From CAZYTO01 sp964650405 (GTDB lineage Bacteria; Acidobacteriota; Thermoanaerobaculia; Gp7-AA8): a stretch of DNA of 12,681 nucleotides. A program made the translations under genes and the position numbers. The notes under the pieces are model-generated. The model ran no database searches, was not told where the DNA came from, and saw only the letters and a list, made by a program, of their open reading frames with translations. Shown one piece after another: positions 6,208 through 12,681 of the stretch. Where the stretch lies: assembly GCA_964650405.1 (NCBI GenBank), contig CAZYTO010000166.1, forward strand, positions 1 to 12,681, in the 5' to 3' direction. The number at the start of each line of letters is the position of its first letter. The stretch's first letter is position 1.

Positions 6208-7413
6208 TCATAACGCGCGCCACGCAATCGCCGCCGCTCCGACGACCACGATCACCAGCGGCTCCGGCGCTCTCTTCCACCACGTCACACAGGCCAGCGT
6301 CGCGGCGAAGATAACGATCGTGGGAACGTCGACGATGGCGCGCCGCGCCAGGACGTAGACGGCGCCGGCAATCGCTCCCGTCGCGGCGGCGGTCACCCCG
6401 CCCACGAACGCGCGCAGCCGCGGGTTGTTCGCGAAGCGGGCGTAGAACGGTGCCGGGAGGATGACGAAGAGGTAGCAGGGCAGGAAGACGCCGAGCGCGG
6501 CCAGCGCGGCACCGCCGGCGCCGCGGACGAGGTAGCCGATGAAGGCCACGGTGATGACCACCGGGCCGGGCGTGACCATGGCCACCGCCACCGCGTCGAG
6601 GAACTGCGCATCGGTCAGCCAGCGATGCTCCACGACGACGCCGTGATAGAGGAACGGCACGATGGCCAGGCCGCTGCCGAAGACGAACGTCCCGGCCTTG
6701 GCGAAGAACCAGAAGAGCGCGCCGCCGGCCGTACTGCCGGACGTGGCTCCTCCGCCGCTCGTCGCCGCGAGCGCCAGCGGCGGCACGAACGCGGCGGCGA
6801 GGTGCGCGCGCGAGGTCTTCCAGAGCTGGAAGAGGAGCGCCACGACGCCTCCGCCCACGATGAGCGAGAGGATCTCCGCCTGCGTCATGGCCGTGGCCAG
6901 GGCATTGACAGCGAAGATCGTCCAGAGCAGCCAGTCGCGCCCGAGGGTCAGGCGCACGAGCTTGTATGCGCTGCGCAGGATGATGGCGATCACCGCCGCG
7001 CCGATGCCGTAGAACGCCGCCTGCATCCAGGGGAGGCCGCCGAACCGCACATAGGCGGCGGAGATGGCCAGGACCATGAGGAACGACGGCAGCACGAAGG
7101 CGAAGGCCACGACCGTGGCGCCGAGGACGCCGGCCCGCGCCCACCCGAGGTAGATGGCCAGTTGCGCGGCCAGGGGCCCCGGCGCGAGCTGGGCCAGGGC
7201 CAGCCCCTTCATGTACTCGCCGCCGCTCACCCAGCGGCGCTCCTCGACGAGGTCGCGCTGCATGTAGCCGGCCAGGGCGATGGGGCCGCCGAATCCGAAG
7301 GTGCCCAGGCGCAGGAAGTAGCCGGCCAGCGCGGCCAGCGACGGCGCGGCCGGTGCCGCCGGCGTTGAAATCTCGTGCTGGCCGGACTCCCGCGGCGTCT
7401 CCATAAGCGGCAT
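6208..7413 (-). CDS. chrA: Chromate transporter, CHR family (two-domain form)
   Basis: This is a 401-residue polytopic membrane protein, the usual size of the long-chain CHR family with two homologous halves. The N-terminal half carries YFLRLGTFGFGGPIALAGYM (32-51) and LAQLAPGPLAAQLAIYLGW (73-91). The C-terminal half repeats the pattern: FFAKAGTFVFGSGLAIVPFL, then FLDAVAVAMVTPGPVVITVA and FIGYLVRGAGG. The (A/T)PGP motifs and the GTFxFG signatures are diagnostic. Known members export chromate from the cytoplasm, driven by the membrane potential; some paralogues handle sulfate or other anions. Two starts are possible, ATG 7413 and ATG 7404, neither with a ribosome binding site. The promoter I see would make 7404 the leaderless start. 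The reading frame continues open to 8571, but that part is antisense to chrB and not coding. Divergence from the chrB-like gene supports the chromate assignment. Confidence 0.93.
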   Translation of the reverse strand: MPLMETPRESGQHEISTPAAPAAPSLAALAGYFLRLGTFGFGGPIALAGYMQRDLVEERRWVSGGEYMKGLALAQLAPGPLAAQLAIYLGWARAGVLGATVVAFAFVLPSFLMVLAISAAYVRFGGLPWMQAAFYGIGAAVIAIILRSAYKLVRLTLGRDWLLWTIFAVNALATAMTQAEILSLIVGGGVVALLFQLWKTSRAHLAAAFVPPLALAATSGGGATSGSTAGGALFWFFAKAGTFVFGSGLAIVPFLYHGVVVEHRWLTDAQFLDAVAVAMVTPGPVVITVAFIGYLVRGAGGAALAALGVFLPCYLFVILPAPFYARFANNPRLRAFVGGVTAAATGAIAGAVYVLARRAIVDVPTIVIFAATLACVTWWKRAPEPLVIVVVGAAAIAWRAL

Positions 7414-7442
7414 GATATAGCAGTTGCTAGATTGCAGCGCAA
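7414..7442 (-). promoter_or_regulatory. Candidate chrA promoter
   Basis: On the - strand TTGCGC (7442-7437), a 17-base spacer and TATATC (7419-7414) are present, and TGC directly before the -10 makes an extended -10. The predicted transcript start is near 7407, just before ATG 7404, which implies an almost leaderless mRNA and excludes ATG 7413. This is read from the sequence by eye only. Confidence 0.45.
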
Positions 7443-7451
7443 TTGCTAGCA
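7420..7451. promoter_or_regulatory. Candidate operator in the chrA/chrB divergent promoter
   Basis: Two structures are nested. GCAGTTGCTAG (7420-7430) and GCAATTGCTAG (7439-7449) are direct repeats with 10 of 11 bases equal, 19 bases apart. TGCTAG-ATTGC (7425-7435) and GCAAT-tg-CTAGCA (7439-7451) form an inverted repeat around AGC with one 2-base bulge. They cover the -35 and -10 boxes of both divergent promoters, so a bound protein would control both genes. ChrB proteins have been described as chromate-responsive regulators, so self-regulation by the neighbouring protein is a reasonable inference. Confidence 0.55.
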
Positions 7452-7452
7452 T
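7424..7452 (+). promoter_or_regulatory. Candidate promoter of the chrB-like gene
   Basis: TTGCTA (7424-7429), a 17-base spacer and TAGCAT (7447-7452) with TGC in front form an extended -10 promoter. The predicted start, about seven bases on, coincides with the GTG start codon at 7459, implying a leaderless message. Each box matches four of six consensus bases, so strength is uncertain. Confidence 0.42.
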
Positions 7453-7458
7453 GCATCC

Positions 7459-8424
7459 GTGCCACGCTGGTTGATCCTCGTGCATCGCATCCCGCCCCGC
7501 CCCCTTTACCTTCGCGCCAAGATGCGCCAGCGCCTCGCCGACGCCGGAGCGGTGGCCGTCAAGAACGCGGTGTACCTTCTGCCTCACGGTCCCGACGCCC
7601 TGGAAGACCTGCAGTGGATCGCCCAGGAGATCGTGGCCGGCGGAGGCGACGCCCACCTCTTCGCCGGCGAGTTCGTCGACCGTGTGGCCGACGCCGCCGC
7701 CGTGGCGCAGTTCCGGGACTCGCGGAATGCTGATTACGAAGCCATCGCCGCCGATGCCCACGCGGCCATGAAGGCGGCCCGGAGCGCCGCGGCCGTCGCG
7801 GAGCTCGCCGCCGGACAGGCGCGCCTGCTGCGACGCTTCGAGGAAGTGCGCCGCATCGACTTCTTCGAGTCCGGCCGGCGGGTGGCGGCGGAAGAGGCCC
7901 TGGCAAAGATCGAGAACAGGCTGCGGAAAGACCGCAAGGAGGAGACGCGCATGGTCAAGGCCAATCGGGAATTGCTTGGAAAGACGTGGGTGACCCGCCC
8001 CGGCGTGAAGATCGACCGGATGGCTTCGGCCTGGCTCATCCTCCGCTTCATCGATCCGAAGGCGCGCTTCCGCTTCGCCGATCCGGCGTCGAAGAAGAGC
8101 CCCGGCGACGTGCGCTTCGACATGGTGGGCGGCGACTTCACGCACGAAGACGACCGCTGCACGTTCGAGACGCTCATCGCACGCCTCGGGCTCCCCGACA
8201 AGGGGCTGCGCGCCATCGGTGAGATCGTCCATGACCTCGACCTGAAGGACGCGAAGTTCGGTCGCCCCGAGGCCGCCGGGGTCCGGTTGATGCTTGACGG
8301 CCTCATGGCCCGCACCGGCAACGACGACGAGCGCATCGAACGGGCCCTGGTCATCTTCGACGACCTCCACGAAGCGCTCGGTGCCCGACGCGGCGCAACC
8401 CGCGAACGGCGGAGCAGCAAGTGA
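7459..8424 (+). CDS. chrB: ChrB-like chromate resistance protein
   Basis: This is a 321-residue soluble protein. Residues ~1-150 match the ChrB N-terminal region: PRWLILVHRIPPRPLYLRAK, then RLADAGAVAVKNAVYLLPHG, EDLQWIAQEI and FAGEFVD. Residues ~175-310 match the chromate-resistance C-terminal domain (Chrome_Resist type): WVTRPGVKIDRMASAWLILR, FIDPKARF, FDMVGGDFTHEDDRCTFETL and GEIVHDLDLKD. In studied bacteria ChrB acts as a chromate-responsive regulator of chr genes and is needed for full resistance; the exact chemistry is not settled. The GTG at 7459 is the only usable start, because a TAG lies 12 bases upstream in frame and the family begins at this point. It has no ribosome binding site, consistent with leaderless translation. 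The gene diverges from chrA and runs on through coupled overlaps to the next genes. Confidence 0.9.
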   Translation: MPRWLILVHRIPPRPLYLRAKMRQRLADAGAVAVKNAVYLLPHGPDALEDLQWIAQEIVAGGGDAHLFAGEFVDRVADAAAVAQFRDSRNADYEAIAADAHAAMKAARSAAAVAELAAGQARLLRRFEEVRRIDFFESGRRVAAEEALAKIENRLRKDRKEETRMVKANRELLGKTWVTRPGVKIDRMASAWLILRFIDPKARFRFADPASKKSPGDVRFDMVGGDFTHEDDRCTFETLIARLGLPDKGLRAIGEIVHDLDLKDAKFGRPEAAGVRLMLDGLMARTGNDDERIERALVIFDDLHEALGARRGATRERRSSK

Positions 8425-8531
8425 ACGCCGGCATCGATGGAGTGAGCGAGCCGCCGGCCGTGCTCCAGGACACGGTAGAGCGATCGCTGGCCAGAACCGC
8501 GGCCGTTCCCGGGATCGGAGCAGCCGCATGA
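8421..8531 (+). CDS. Possible 36-codon micro-ORF coupling chrB to the dehydrogenase gene
   Basis: GTG 8421 overlaps the chrB stop as GTGA and has GGAG (8411-8414) six bases upstream. The frame (NAGIDGVSEPPAVLQDTVER then SLARTAAVPGIGAAA) ends at a TGA that overlaps the next gene's ATG as ATGA. Perfect four-base overlaps at both ends plus a ribosome binding site are what a real coupled gene would show, but the peptide is short and unlike anything I know. It may simply carry ribosomes across the spacer. Confidence 0.33.
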   Translation: MNAGIDGVSEPPAVLQDTVERSLARTAAVPGIGAAA

Positions 8532-9496
8532 CGCTCCTCCTCACGCGATCCGATCTGGCGGCGATCCTCAATCCCGATGATTGCCGGACGAGCGTCGAAG
8601 CGGCCTTTCGCAGCTACGGCGAAGGGCGCATGGACCCGCCGAAGAGCCTCGGCTTCCACGCGGCGGAAGGCACGTTTCACATCAAGGCGGCCACCGCGGA
8701 CGTTTTCGCGGCGAAGATCAATGCGAACTTCCCCGGCAATCCGCTCCGCCGCGGCCTCCCGACCATTCAGGGCATCATCGTCCTGATGGACCTCGAGCGT
8801 GGGACGCCGTTGGCCATTCTCGACTCGACGCTCATCACTACCCTGCGCACCGCCGCCGCCACCGCGGTGGCCGCCTCGTGCCTGGCGCGAACGGACGCCG
8901 CGACGCTCGCGATCATCGGCTGCGGCACGCAGGGGCGGGCCAGCCTCGCGGCGCTGCAGCTCGTGCGTCCGCTGCGAACGTGCTGCGCGTACGACGCCGG
9001 CGACGGCGCCGCCGCTCGCTTCGCGCGGGAAATGGGGGAGGAGCTCGGAATCGACGTCCGGGCCGCGGCATCGATCGACGAGGCCGTCGCCGGCGCAGAC
9101 ATTGTCGTGACCTGCACGACCGCGCGCGCGGCCCTCCTCGATGTCCATCACCTGCGTCCCGGCCTCTTCATCGCCGCCGTCGGCGCCGACAATCCCGAGA
9201 AGCAGGAACTGACCCCGGCCCTCCTCCGCGAGACGCGCGTCGTCGCCGACATCCTCGATCAGGCAGCGACCATGGGCGATCTGCACCACGCCCTCGAGGC
9301 GGGCACCATGACTCGCGAGGATGTCCACGGCGAGCTCGCCGATGTTCTCTGCGGACGCGTGGCCGGGCGGACGGCGGACGACGAGGTGTTCGTCTTCGAC
9401 TCCACCGGCACCGCCCTGCAGGACGTCGCCGTCTCGTCGCTGGCTTACACGCGAGCCGTGGAGCGCGGAGTGGGGCTCGAAGTCGCGTTCGCGTGA
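8528..9496 (+). CDS. Ornithine cyclodeaminase / mu-crystallin family NAD(P)-dependent protein
   Basis: The 322-residue product fits the family length. ATG 8528 has GGAG (8517-8520) seven bases upstream; the longer upstream frame from 8294 is antifamily sequence overlapping chrB and is rejected. Features in order: the N-terminal substrate domain with SLGFHAAEGTFHIKAA and K63 in KINANFPGN; GIIVLMDLERGTPLAILDST; the Rossmann loop G131-C-G-T-Q-G136; GADNPEKQEL; and the C-terminal FDSTGTALQDVA typical of the family. Members include ornithine cyclodeaminase, archaeal-type alanine dehydrogenase, ketimine reductases and siderophore-precursor synthases, so the exact reaction cannot be read from the sequence. 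It probably uses NAD(P)H on an amino or imino acid. It sits downstream of chrB in one likely transcript, although no role in chromate resistance is established for this family. Confidence 0.88.
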   Translation: MTLLLTRSDLAAILNPDDCRTSVEAAFRSYGEGRMDPPKSLGFHAAEGTFHIKAATADVFAAKINANFPGNPLRRGLPTIQGIIVLMDLERGTPLAILDSTLITTLRTAAATAVAASCLARTDAATLAIIGCGTQGRASLAALQLVRPLRTCCAYDAGDGAAARFAREMGEELGIDVRAAASIDEAVAGADIVVTCTTARAALLDVHHLRPGLFIAAVGADNPEKQELTPALLRETRVVADILDQAATMGDLHHALEAGTMTREDVHGELADVLCGRVAGRTADDEVFVFDSTGTALQDVAVSSLAYTRAVERGVGLEVAFA

Positions 9497-9546
9497 GCCC
9501 GCGGCATCATCCAACGAGCTCGCTCATCGGGATCCGAGTGTGATCT

Positions 9547-9604
9547 CCGCGGCTGTCTCGGGACAACCAACAGGGGCCAGGCCGCGTTGGATTCGCAGCC
9601 GCGG
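9547..9604. repeat. 9-bp perfect inverted repeat
   Basis: CCGCGGCTG (9547-9555) pairs with CAGCCGCGG (9596-9604) across 40 bases. It could help end the dehydrogenase transcript or act as a binding site; there is no T-run, so intrinsic termination is doubtful. Confidence 0.4.
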
Positions 9605-9637
9605 TTCCCCTCCCACTCTCACGTTATAGCGCACCGT

Positions 9638-9656
9638 GGGCCTTGCGGCAATCCCA
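9638..9656 (+). promoter_or_regulatory. Candidate rifamycin-associated element (RAE-like) upstream of rph
   Basis: GGGCCTTGCGGCAATCCCA is an imperfect dyad centred on G9647: TTGC/GCAA inside and TGGG/CCCA outside. From memory, the actinomycete RAE is a 19-bp inverted repeat close to GGGGCTTGCGGCAAGGCCC. Ten of the eleven core bases (CTTGCGGCAA) and the flanking G and C runs agree. It lies 139 bp before the rph start. TTATAG (9624-9629) just upstream could be a -10 box placing the transcript start at the left edge of the site. Confidence 0.55.
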
Positions 9657-9794
9657 GGCCCGGGCCGTAGACTCGCCGGCCTCGCGGGGGGGCGGGCCGG
9701 CAACGGAACCTTCAGGAAATAGAACCAGCGACATGCGGCCGCGGTCCGAGCTGCAAGCCGGTGGTCTTCAGAGAACGCACAAGGGAGCGAGCGA

Positions 9795-12413
9795 ATGGGG
9801 CGCTACGTTTTGAATTTCGAGGAGATCGACCAGACGCAGGTCGCGGTCGCCGGCGGCAAGGGAGCACACCTGGGAGAGCTCTCGCGGATCGAGGGCGTGC
9901 GCGTGCCGCCCGGCTTTTGTATCACGACGGAAGCCTTCCGGCGGATCCTGGCGGAAGCGCCGGCGATCGACGATCAACTCGATCGGCTGTCACGCCTGAA
10001 GCCCGGCCAGCAGGACGCGATCCGCGCGCTCGGCGTGGAGATTCGCCGGACGATCGAGGGGATGGCCATGCCCGAGGATCTGGCGGCGGCGATTGAACAC
10101 TCGCTGGCGCGGCTCGGGAGCCATGCAGCCTGCGCCGTTCGATCCAGCGCGACGGCGGAGGACTTGCCGGCGGCCTCGTTCGCGGGCCAGCAGGACACGT
10201 ACCTGAACATCCTGGGGCCTGCCGCGGTCCTCCGGCACGTCAGCCGGTGCTGGGGCTCGCTATTCAGCGAGCGGGCCCTGACCTACCGCCTGCGAAACGG
10301 CGTCGACAACCGGAAAGTCCTCATGGCCGTGGTCGTGCAACAAATGGTCTTCCCGCAAGCCGCCGGGGTCCTCTTCACGGCCGACCCCGTTACGGGCAAT
10401 CGGAAGGTCGCCGCGGTCGAAGCCTGCCTCGGCCTCGGCGAGGCTCTCGTCTCCGGCGTGACGAACGCCGACATCTACAAAGTGCGGGACGGCCACATCA
10501 TCGCCAAGGCGATCGCCGCGAAGCAGCTTGCCATTTACGCGTCGCCGGCCGGCGGGACTCAGCGGCGCGCGATCGACCCCAGGCAGCAGCGGGAGCCGGC
10601 ACTCACTGATGCACAGGTCGTACGGCTCACGGAACTGGGCCAGCGGATCGAAGGGCATTTCGGCCGCCCCCAGGATATCGAGTGGTGCCTGGATGTCGAT
10701 GATTTGAAGGATGACTTGAAGGACGACTTCCAGATCGTCCAGAGCCGGCCGATCACCACGCTGTTCCCCATCCCCGAGGCCGGCGACCGGGAGAATCACG
10801 TCTACGTCTCCGTCGGGCACCAACAGATGATGACCGCCCCGATGAAGCCTTTGGGGATCTCCTTCTGGCAGATGACGACGCCGCGGCCCATGGCCGAAGC
10901 GGGCGGGAGGTTGTTCGTCGACGTCACCCAGGCGATGGCGGCGCCGGCAAGCCGCGCCGGCATCCTCGCGCTCCTGGGGAGATCGGATCCACTGATCGGC
11001 GACGCGCTTCAGACCATCCTCGACCGCGGCGACTTCATTCCGTCGCTCCCGGACAACGGTCCCGGCGCGGCGCCCGAAGGCGTGCCACCGGCACCGATCG
11101 AGACCGATCCGGCCATCGTCGCGGAGCTGATCGGACGCAGCCAGGATTCCATCGCCGCGCTGAAGCGCGACATCCGCACGAAGTCCGGATCGGCACTGCT
11201 CGACTTCATCCTGACGGACCTCCAGGAGCTGAAGCGGATCCTGTTCGATCCTCGGAGCCATCAGGTGATCATGGCTGGGATGGAGGCGACGTGGCGGCTC
11301 AACGATCAGCTATGGGCCTGGCTGGGCGAGAAGAACGCGGCCGACGCGCTCGCCCTCTCCGTCCCGAACAACATCACGTCGGAGATGGGACTGGCGTTGC
11401 TGGACGTCGCGGACGTCATTCGCCCACATCCGGACGTCGTGGCCTTTCTGGAGCATGTGGAAGACGAGGGCTTCCTGGACGAACTGGCAAAGCTCGCAGG
11501 CGGGCCGGAAGCGCGAGACGCAATTCGGGCCTGGCTCGACAGTTACGGAATGCGCTGCGTGGGCGAGATTGACATCACCCGGCCGCGTTGGAGCGAACGC
11601 CCCCGCACGCTTCTGCCCTTGATCCTCGCCAACATCCGTAACTTCGAGCCCGGCGCCGGCAAGCGGCGTTTCGAGCAAGGGCTACAGGCAGCCCGGCAGA
11701 AGGAGCAGGAAGTGCTTGCGCGCTTGCTGGTCTTGCCGGACGGGGAGCGGAAAGCCGAAGAGACCAGGCGGATGATCGATCGCGTCCGCACCTTCATCGG
11801 GTACCGGGAGTATCCGAAGTACGGGAAGGTCAGCCGTAGCTTCGTCTACAAGCAGGCCTTGCTCGAAGAGGCCGGGCGCCTCGTGCAAGCCCAGGTGCTG
11901 CGCGAGAAGGAAGACATCTTCTATCTCACCCTCCACGAGCTCCAGGATGTCTTGCGCACGAATCGTGTGGACGACCAGCTCATTCGCGAGCGCAAGGAGG
12001 CGTTCCAGTCGTATCTCGCGCTCACGCCGCCCCGAGTGCTCACGTCGGACGGGGAGGCCGTCGCCGGGGCGTACCGGCGCGACGACTTCCCGGATGGCGC
12101 GCTGGCCGGCTTACCCGTTTCCGCCGGAATCGTCGAAGGTCGGGCCCGCGTCGTACTGGACATGGCGGACGCCGCGCTCGAACCGGGGGACATTCTGGTC
12201 ACGGCGTACACGGACCCGAGCTGGACGCCGCTGTTCGTCGCGATCCAGGGTCTGGTGACGGAGGTGGGCGGCCTCATGACGCATGGCGCCGTGATCGCAC
12301 GGGAATACGGCCTGGCGGCCGTGGTGGGGGTGGAGCATGCCACCCGGCTGATCCGCGACGGGCAGCGTATCCGCGTCCACGGAACGGACGGGTACGTCGA
12401 GATCCTGGCCTGA
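9795..12413 (+). CDS. rph: Rifampicin phosphotransferase (PEP synthase/PPDK fold)
   Basis: This is an 872-residue dikinase-type enzyme, close to the ~867 residues of known Rph proteins. Rph uses ATP, water and rifampicin to give 21-phosphorifampicin, AMP and phosphate. The ATP-grasp domain (~1-320) has GGKGAHLGEL (K22), VPPGFCITTEAF, the R116-SSATAEDLPAASFAGQQDTY segment and the closing IVQSRPITTLFPIPE. The drug-binding domain (~330-755) opens with NHVYVSVGHQQMMTAPMKPL and GISFWQMTTPRPMAEAGGRL, a passage I recognise as specific to Rph rather than PEP synthase. The swivelling phosphohistidine domain (~775-872) holds GGLMTH830-GAVIAREYG, with H830 the phosphocarrier. Start ATG 9795 has GGGAG seven bases upstream. 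The gene appears monocistronic and is preceded by an RAE-like site. An unusual short repeat is inserted at residues 303-312. PEP synthase is the alternative, but the central domain argues against it. Confidence 0.92.
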   Translation: MGRYVLNFEEIDQTQVAVAGGKGAHLGELSRIEGVRVPPGFCITTEAFRRILAEAPAIDDQLDRLSRLKPGQQDAIRALGVEIRRTIEGMAMPEDLAAAIEHSLARLGSHAACAVRSSATAEDLPAASFAGQQDTYLNILGPAAVLRHVSRCWGSLFSERALTYRLRNGVDNRKVLMAVVVQQMVFPQAAGVLFTADPVTGNRKVAAVEACLGLGEALVSGVTNADIYKVRDGHIIAKAIAAKQLAIYASPAGGTQRRAIDPRQQREPALTDAQVVRLTELGQRIEGHFGRPQDIEWCLDVDDLKDDLKDDFQIVQSRPITTLFPIPEAGDRENHVYVSVGHQQMMTAPMKPLGISFWQMTTPRPMAEAGGRLFVDVTQAMAAPASRAGILALLGRSDPLIGDALQTILDRGDFIPSLPDNGPGAAPEGVPPAPIETDPAIVAELIGRSQDSIAALKRDIRTKSGSALLDFILTDLQELKRILFDPRSHQVIMAGMEATWRLNDQLWAWLGEKNAADALALSVPNNITSEMGLALLDVADVIRPHPDVVAFLEHVEDEGFLDELAKLAGGPEARDAIRAWLDSYGMRCVGEIDITRPRWSERPRTLLPLILANIRNFEPGAGKRRFEQGLQAARQKEQEVLARLLVLPDGERKAEETRRMIDRVRTFIGYREYPKYGKVSRSFVYKQALLEEAGRLVQAQVLREKEDIFYLTLHELQDVLRTNRVDDQLIRERKEAFQSYLALTPPRVLTSDGEAVAGAYRRDDFPDGALAGLPVSAGIVEGRARVVLDMADAALEPGDILVTAYTDPSWTPLFVAIQGLVTEVGGLMTHGAVIAREYGLAAVVGVEHATRLIRDGQRIRVHGTDGYVEILA
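10701..10730 (+). repeat. In-frame 12-base tandem repeat inside rph
   Basis: GATTTGAAGGAT, GACTTGAAGGAC and the partial GACTTC make 2.5 copies of a 12-base unit encoding DLKD DLKD DF (residues 303-312). It sits just before the IVQSRPITT strand of the ATP-grasp domain, where other Rph proteins have a short turn. The reading frame is kept. Confidence 0.7.
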
Positions 12414-12417
12414 TACG

Positions 12418-12431
12418 GCGGGAGCGCCCGC
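12418..12431. terminator. Short hairpin between convergent genes, weak terminator candidate
   Basis: GCGGG (12418-12422) pairs with CCCGC (12427-12431) around AGCG, in the 28 bp between the rph stop and the stop of the gene from the right. No T-run follows on either strand, so it is at best a factor-assisted or pause site. Confidence 0.3.
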
Positions 12432-12441
12432 AGGATGGCGG

Positions 12442-12681
12442 TTATTGCTGGTCGCCGACGTCGCGCGTGATCTGCGCGGTGTTGATGAACATCAGGAATT
12501 GCTGCTCGCAGTCCAGTCCTGCCTGCGTCCGATCGCCCTGGAACGTCCAGGCGGAGGCGCTGTCGGGCTCCAGGCCGGACAGGTCTATGTAGATGTTGAG
12601 CACCATGCCGTTGTCATTCGCGGCACGGTCCAGGACGAGATCTCCGCGCAGATCTCCGATCAGTTGAAGCTGCAGTTGTCG
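12442..12681 (-). CDS. C-terminal part of an unidentified protein, cut by the window edge
   Basis: Reading the - strand from the right edge, 79 codons are open and end at TAA (12444-12442): RQLQLQLIGDLRGDLVLDRA at the left, then NGMVLNIYIDLSGLEPDSAS, AWTFQGDRTQAGLDCEQQFL and a C-terminus MFINTAQITRDVGDQQ. The alternating hydrophobic pattern suggests a beta-rich protein. It converges on rph with a 28-bp gap. I do not recognise it, and the start lies outside the window. The open frame with normal high-GC codon choice makes it more likely real than chance. Confidence 0.5.
   Translation of the reverse strand, partial: RQLQLQLIGDLRGDLVLDRAANDNGMVLNIYIDLSGLEPDSASAWTFQGDRTQAGLDCEQQFLMFINTAQITRDVGDQQ

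Larger units (their letters stand above)
9497..9794. other. Regulatory spacer upstream of rph
   Basis: This 298-bp stretch between the dehydrogenase and rph has no convincing gene. It contains a 9-bp inverted repeat (9547-9555 with 9596-9604), a TTATAG box (9624-9629), the RAE-like dyad (9638-9656), and a GC-rich GCCGGCC...GGCCGGC inverted repeat around 9675-9700. It ends with GGGAG (9783-9787), the ribosome binding site of rph. No T-run terminator follows any of the hairpins. Confidence 0.55.

Noticed and set aside
7414..8571. N-terminal extension of chrA to a 787-codon - strand frame
   Set aside because: The extra ~386 codons are exactly antisense to the chrB-like gene, have no family resemblance and bypass the natural CHR start. 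Open antisense frames are expected at this GC content.
8351..9514. 387-codon - strand frame
   Set aside because: It is antisense to the dehydrogenase gene, whose motifs (GCGTQG, GADNPEKQEL, DSTGTALQD) are unmistakable; the antisense translation is low-complexity and Arg/Gly-rich.
10260..11261. 333-codon - strand frame inside rph
   Set aside because: Antisense shadow of a clearly conserved gene, with no start signal or recognisable motif.
3..12681. tRNA, rRNA, CRISPR array or riboswitch
   Set aside because: I looked for tRNA-like T-arm sequences, regularly spaced repeats and long conserved leaders and saw none. A covariance-model scan would be needed to exclude small RNAs.

Overview
The window looks like two contigs of a draft or metagenome-assembled bacterial genome joined by a run of ten Ns (4122-4131). 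The right side (4132-12681) is GC-rich, about 66-68% in the lines I counted by eye. It carries proteins whose style I associate with Acidobacteriota: a short secreted protein with a WEAFLSIDGG / RITPHLDID motif, and a degenerate PilZ protein with LRNPRLTVDE repeats. That placement is recollection and inference, not a search result. The left side (1-4121) is about 57% GC by the same counts and holds mostly unrecognised accessory genes, so the join itself needs checking.

Left contig, all genes on the + strand. A large protein cut by the window edge ends with a zinc-metallopeptidase-like HELTHQW motif. Two short exported proteins follow closely: an Ig-like/helical protein, and a protein with a carboxypeptidase-regulatory-like fold. 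Then come two tiny ORFs in one frame separated by an amber stop, an XRE-type HTH regulator, a small overlapping ORF, and the start of a gene cut by the gap. The first three genes form a compact likely operon of exported proteins.

Right contig. A small secreted protein (- strand) diverges from a cupin protein. The spacer between them contains a 14-bp perfect inverted repeat built on GGGGTCAGAGCTTC plus a degenerate direct copy, probably a remnant of a small mobile element. A PilZ/helical-repeat protein follows the cupin gene. Next is a divergent chromate-resistance unit: chrA (transporter, - strand) facing a chrB-like gene (+ strand), sharing only 45 bp. Those 45 bp hold overlapping, mirror-arranged extended -10 promoters and a nested repeat that is a good operator candidate. 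Both promoters predict nearly leaderless mRNAs. chrB continues into a 36-codon micro-ORF and an ornithine cyclodeaminase/mu-crystallin family dehydrogenase through two 4-base start/stop overlaps.

The last large gene encodes an 872-residue rifampicin phosphotransferase (Rph). Its ~300-bp upstream region contains GGGCCTTGCGGCAATCCCA, which closely resembles the rifamycin-associated element (RAE) described upstream of actinomycete rifamycin-inactivation genes. This is the most interesting observation in the window. A partial unidentified gene enters from the right edge on the - strand. I do not see a wholly new multi-gene system. The items most worth following are the RAE-like site, the chr divergon, and the exported metallopeptidase cluster.
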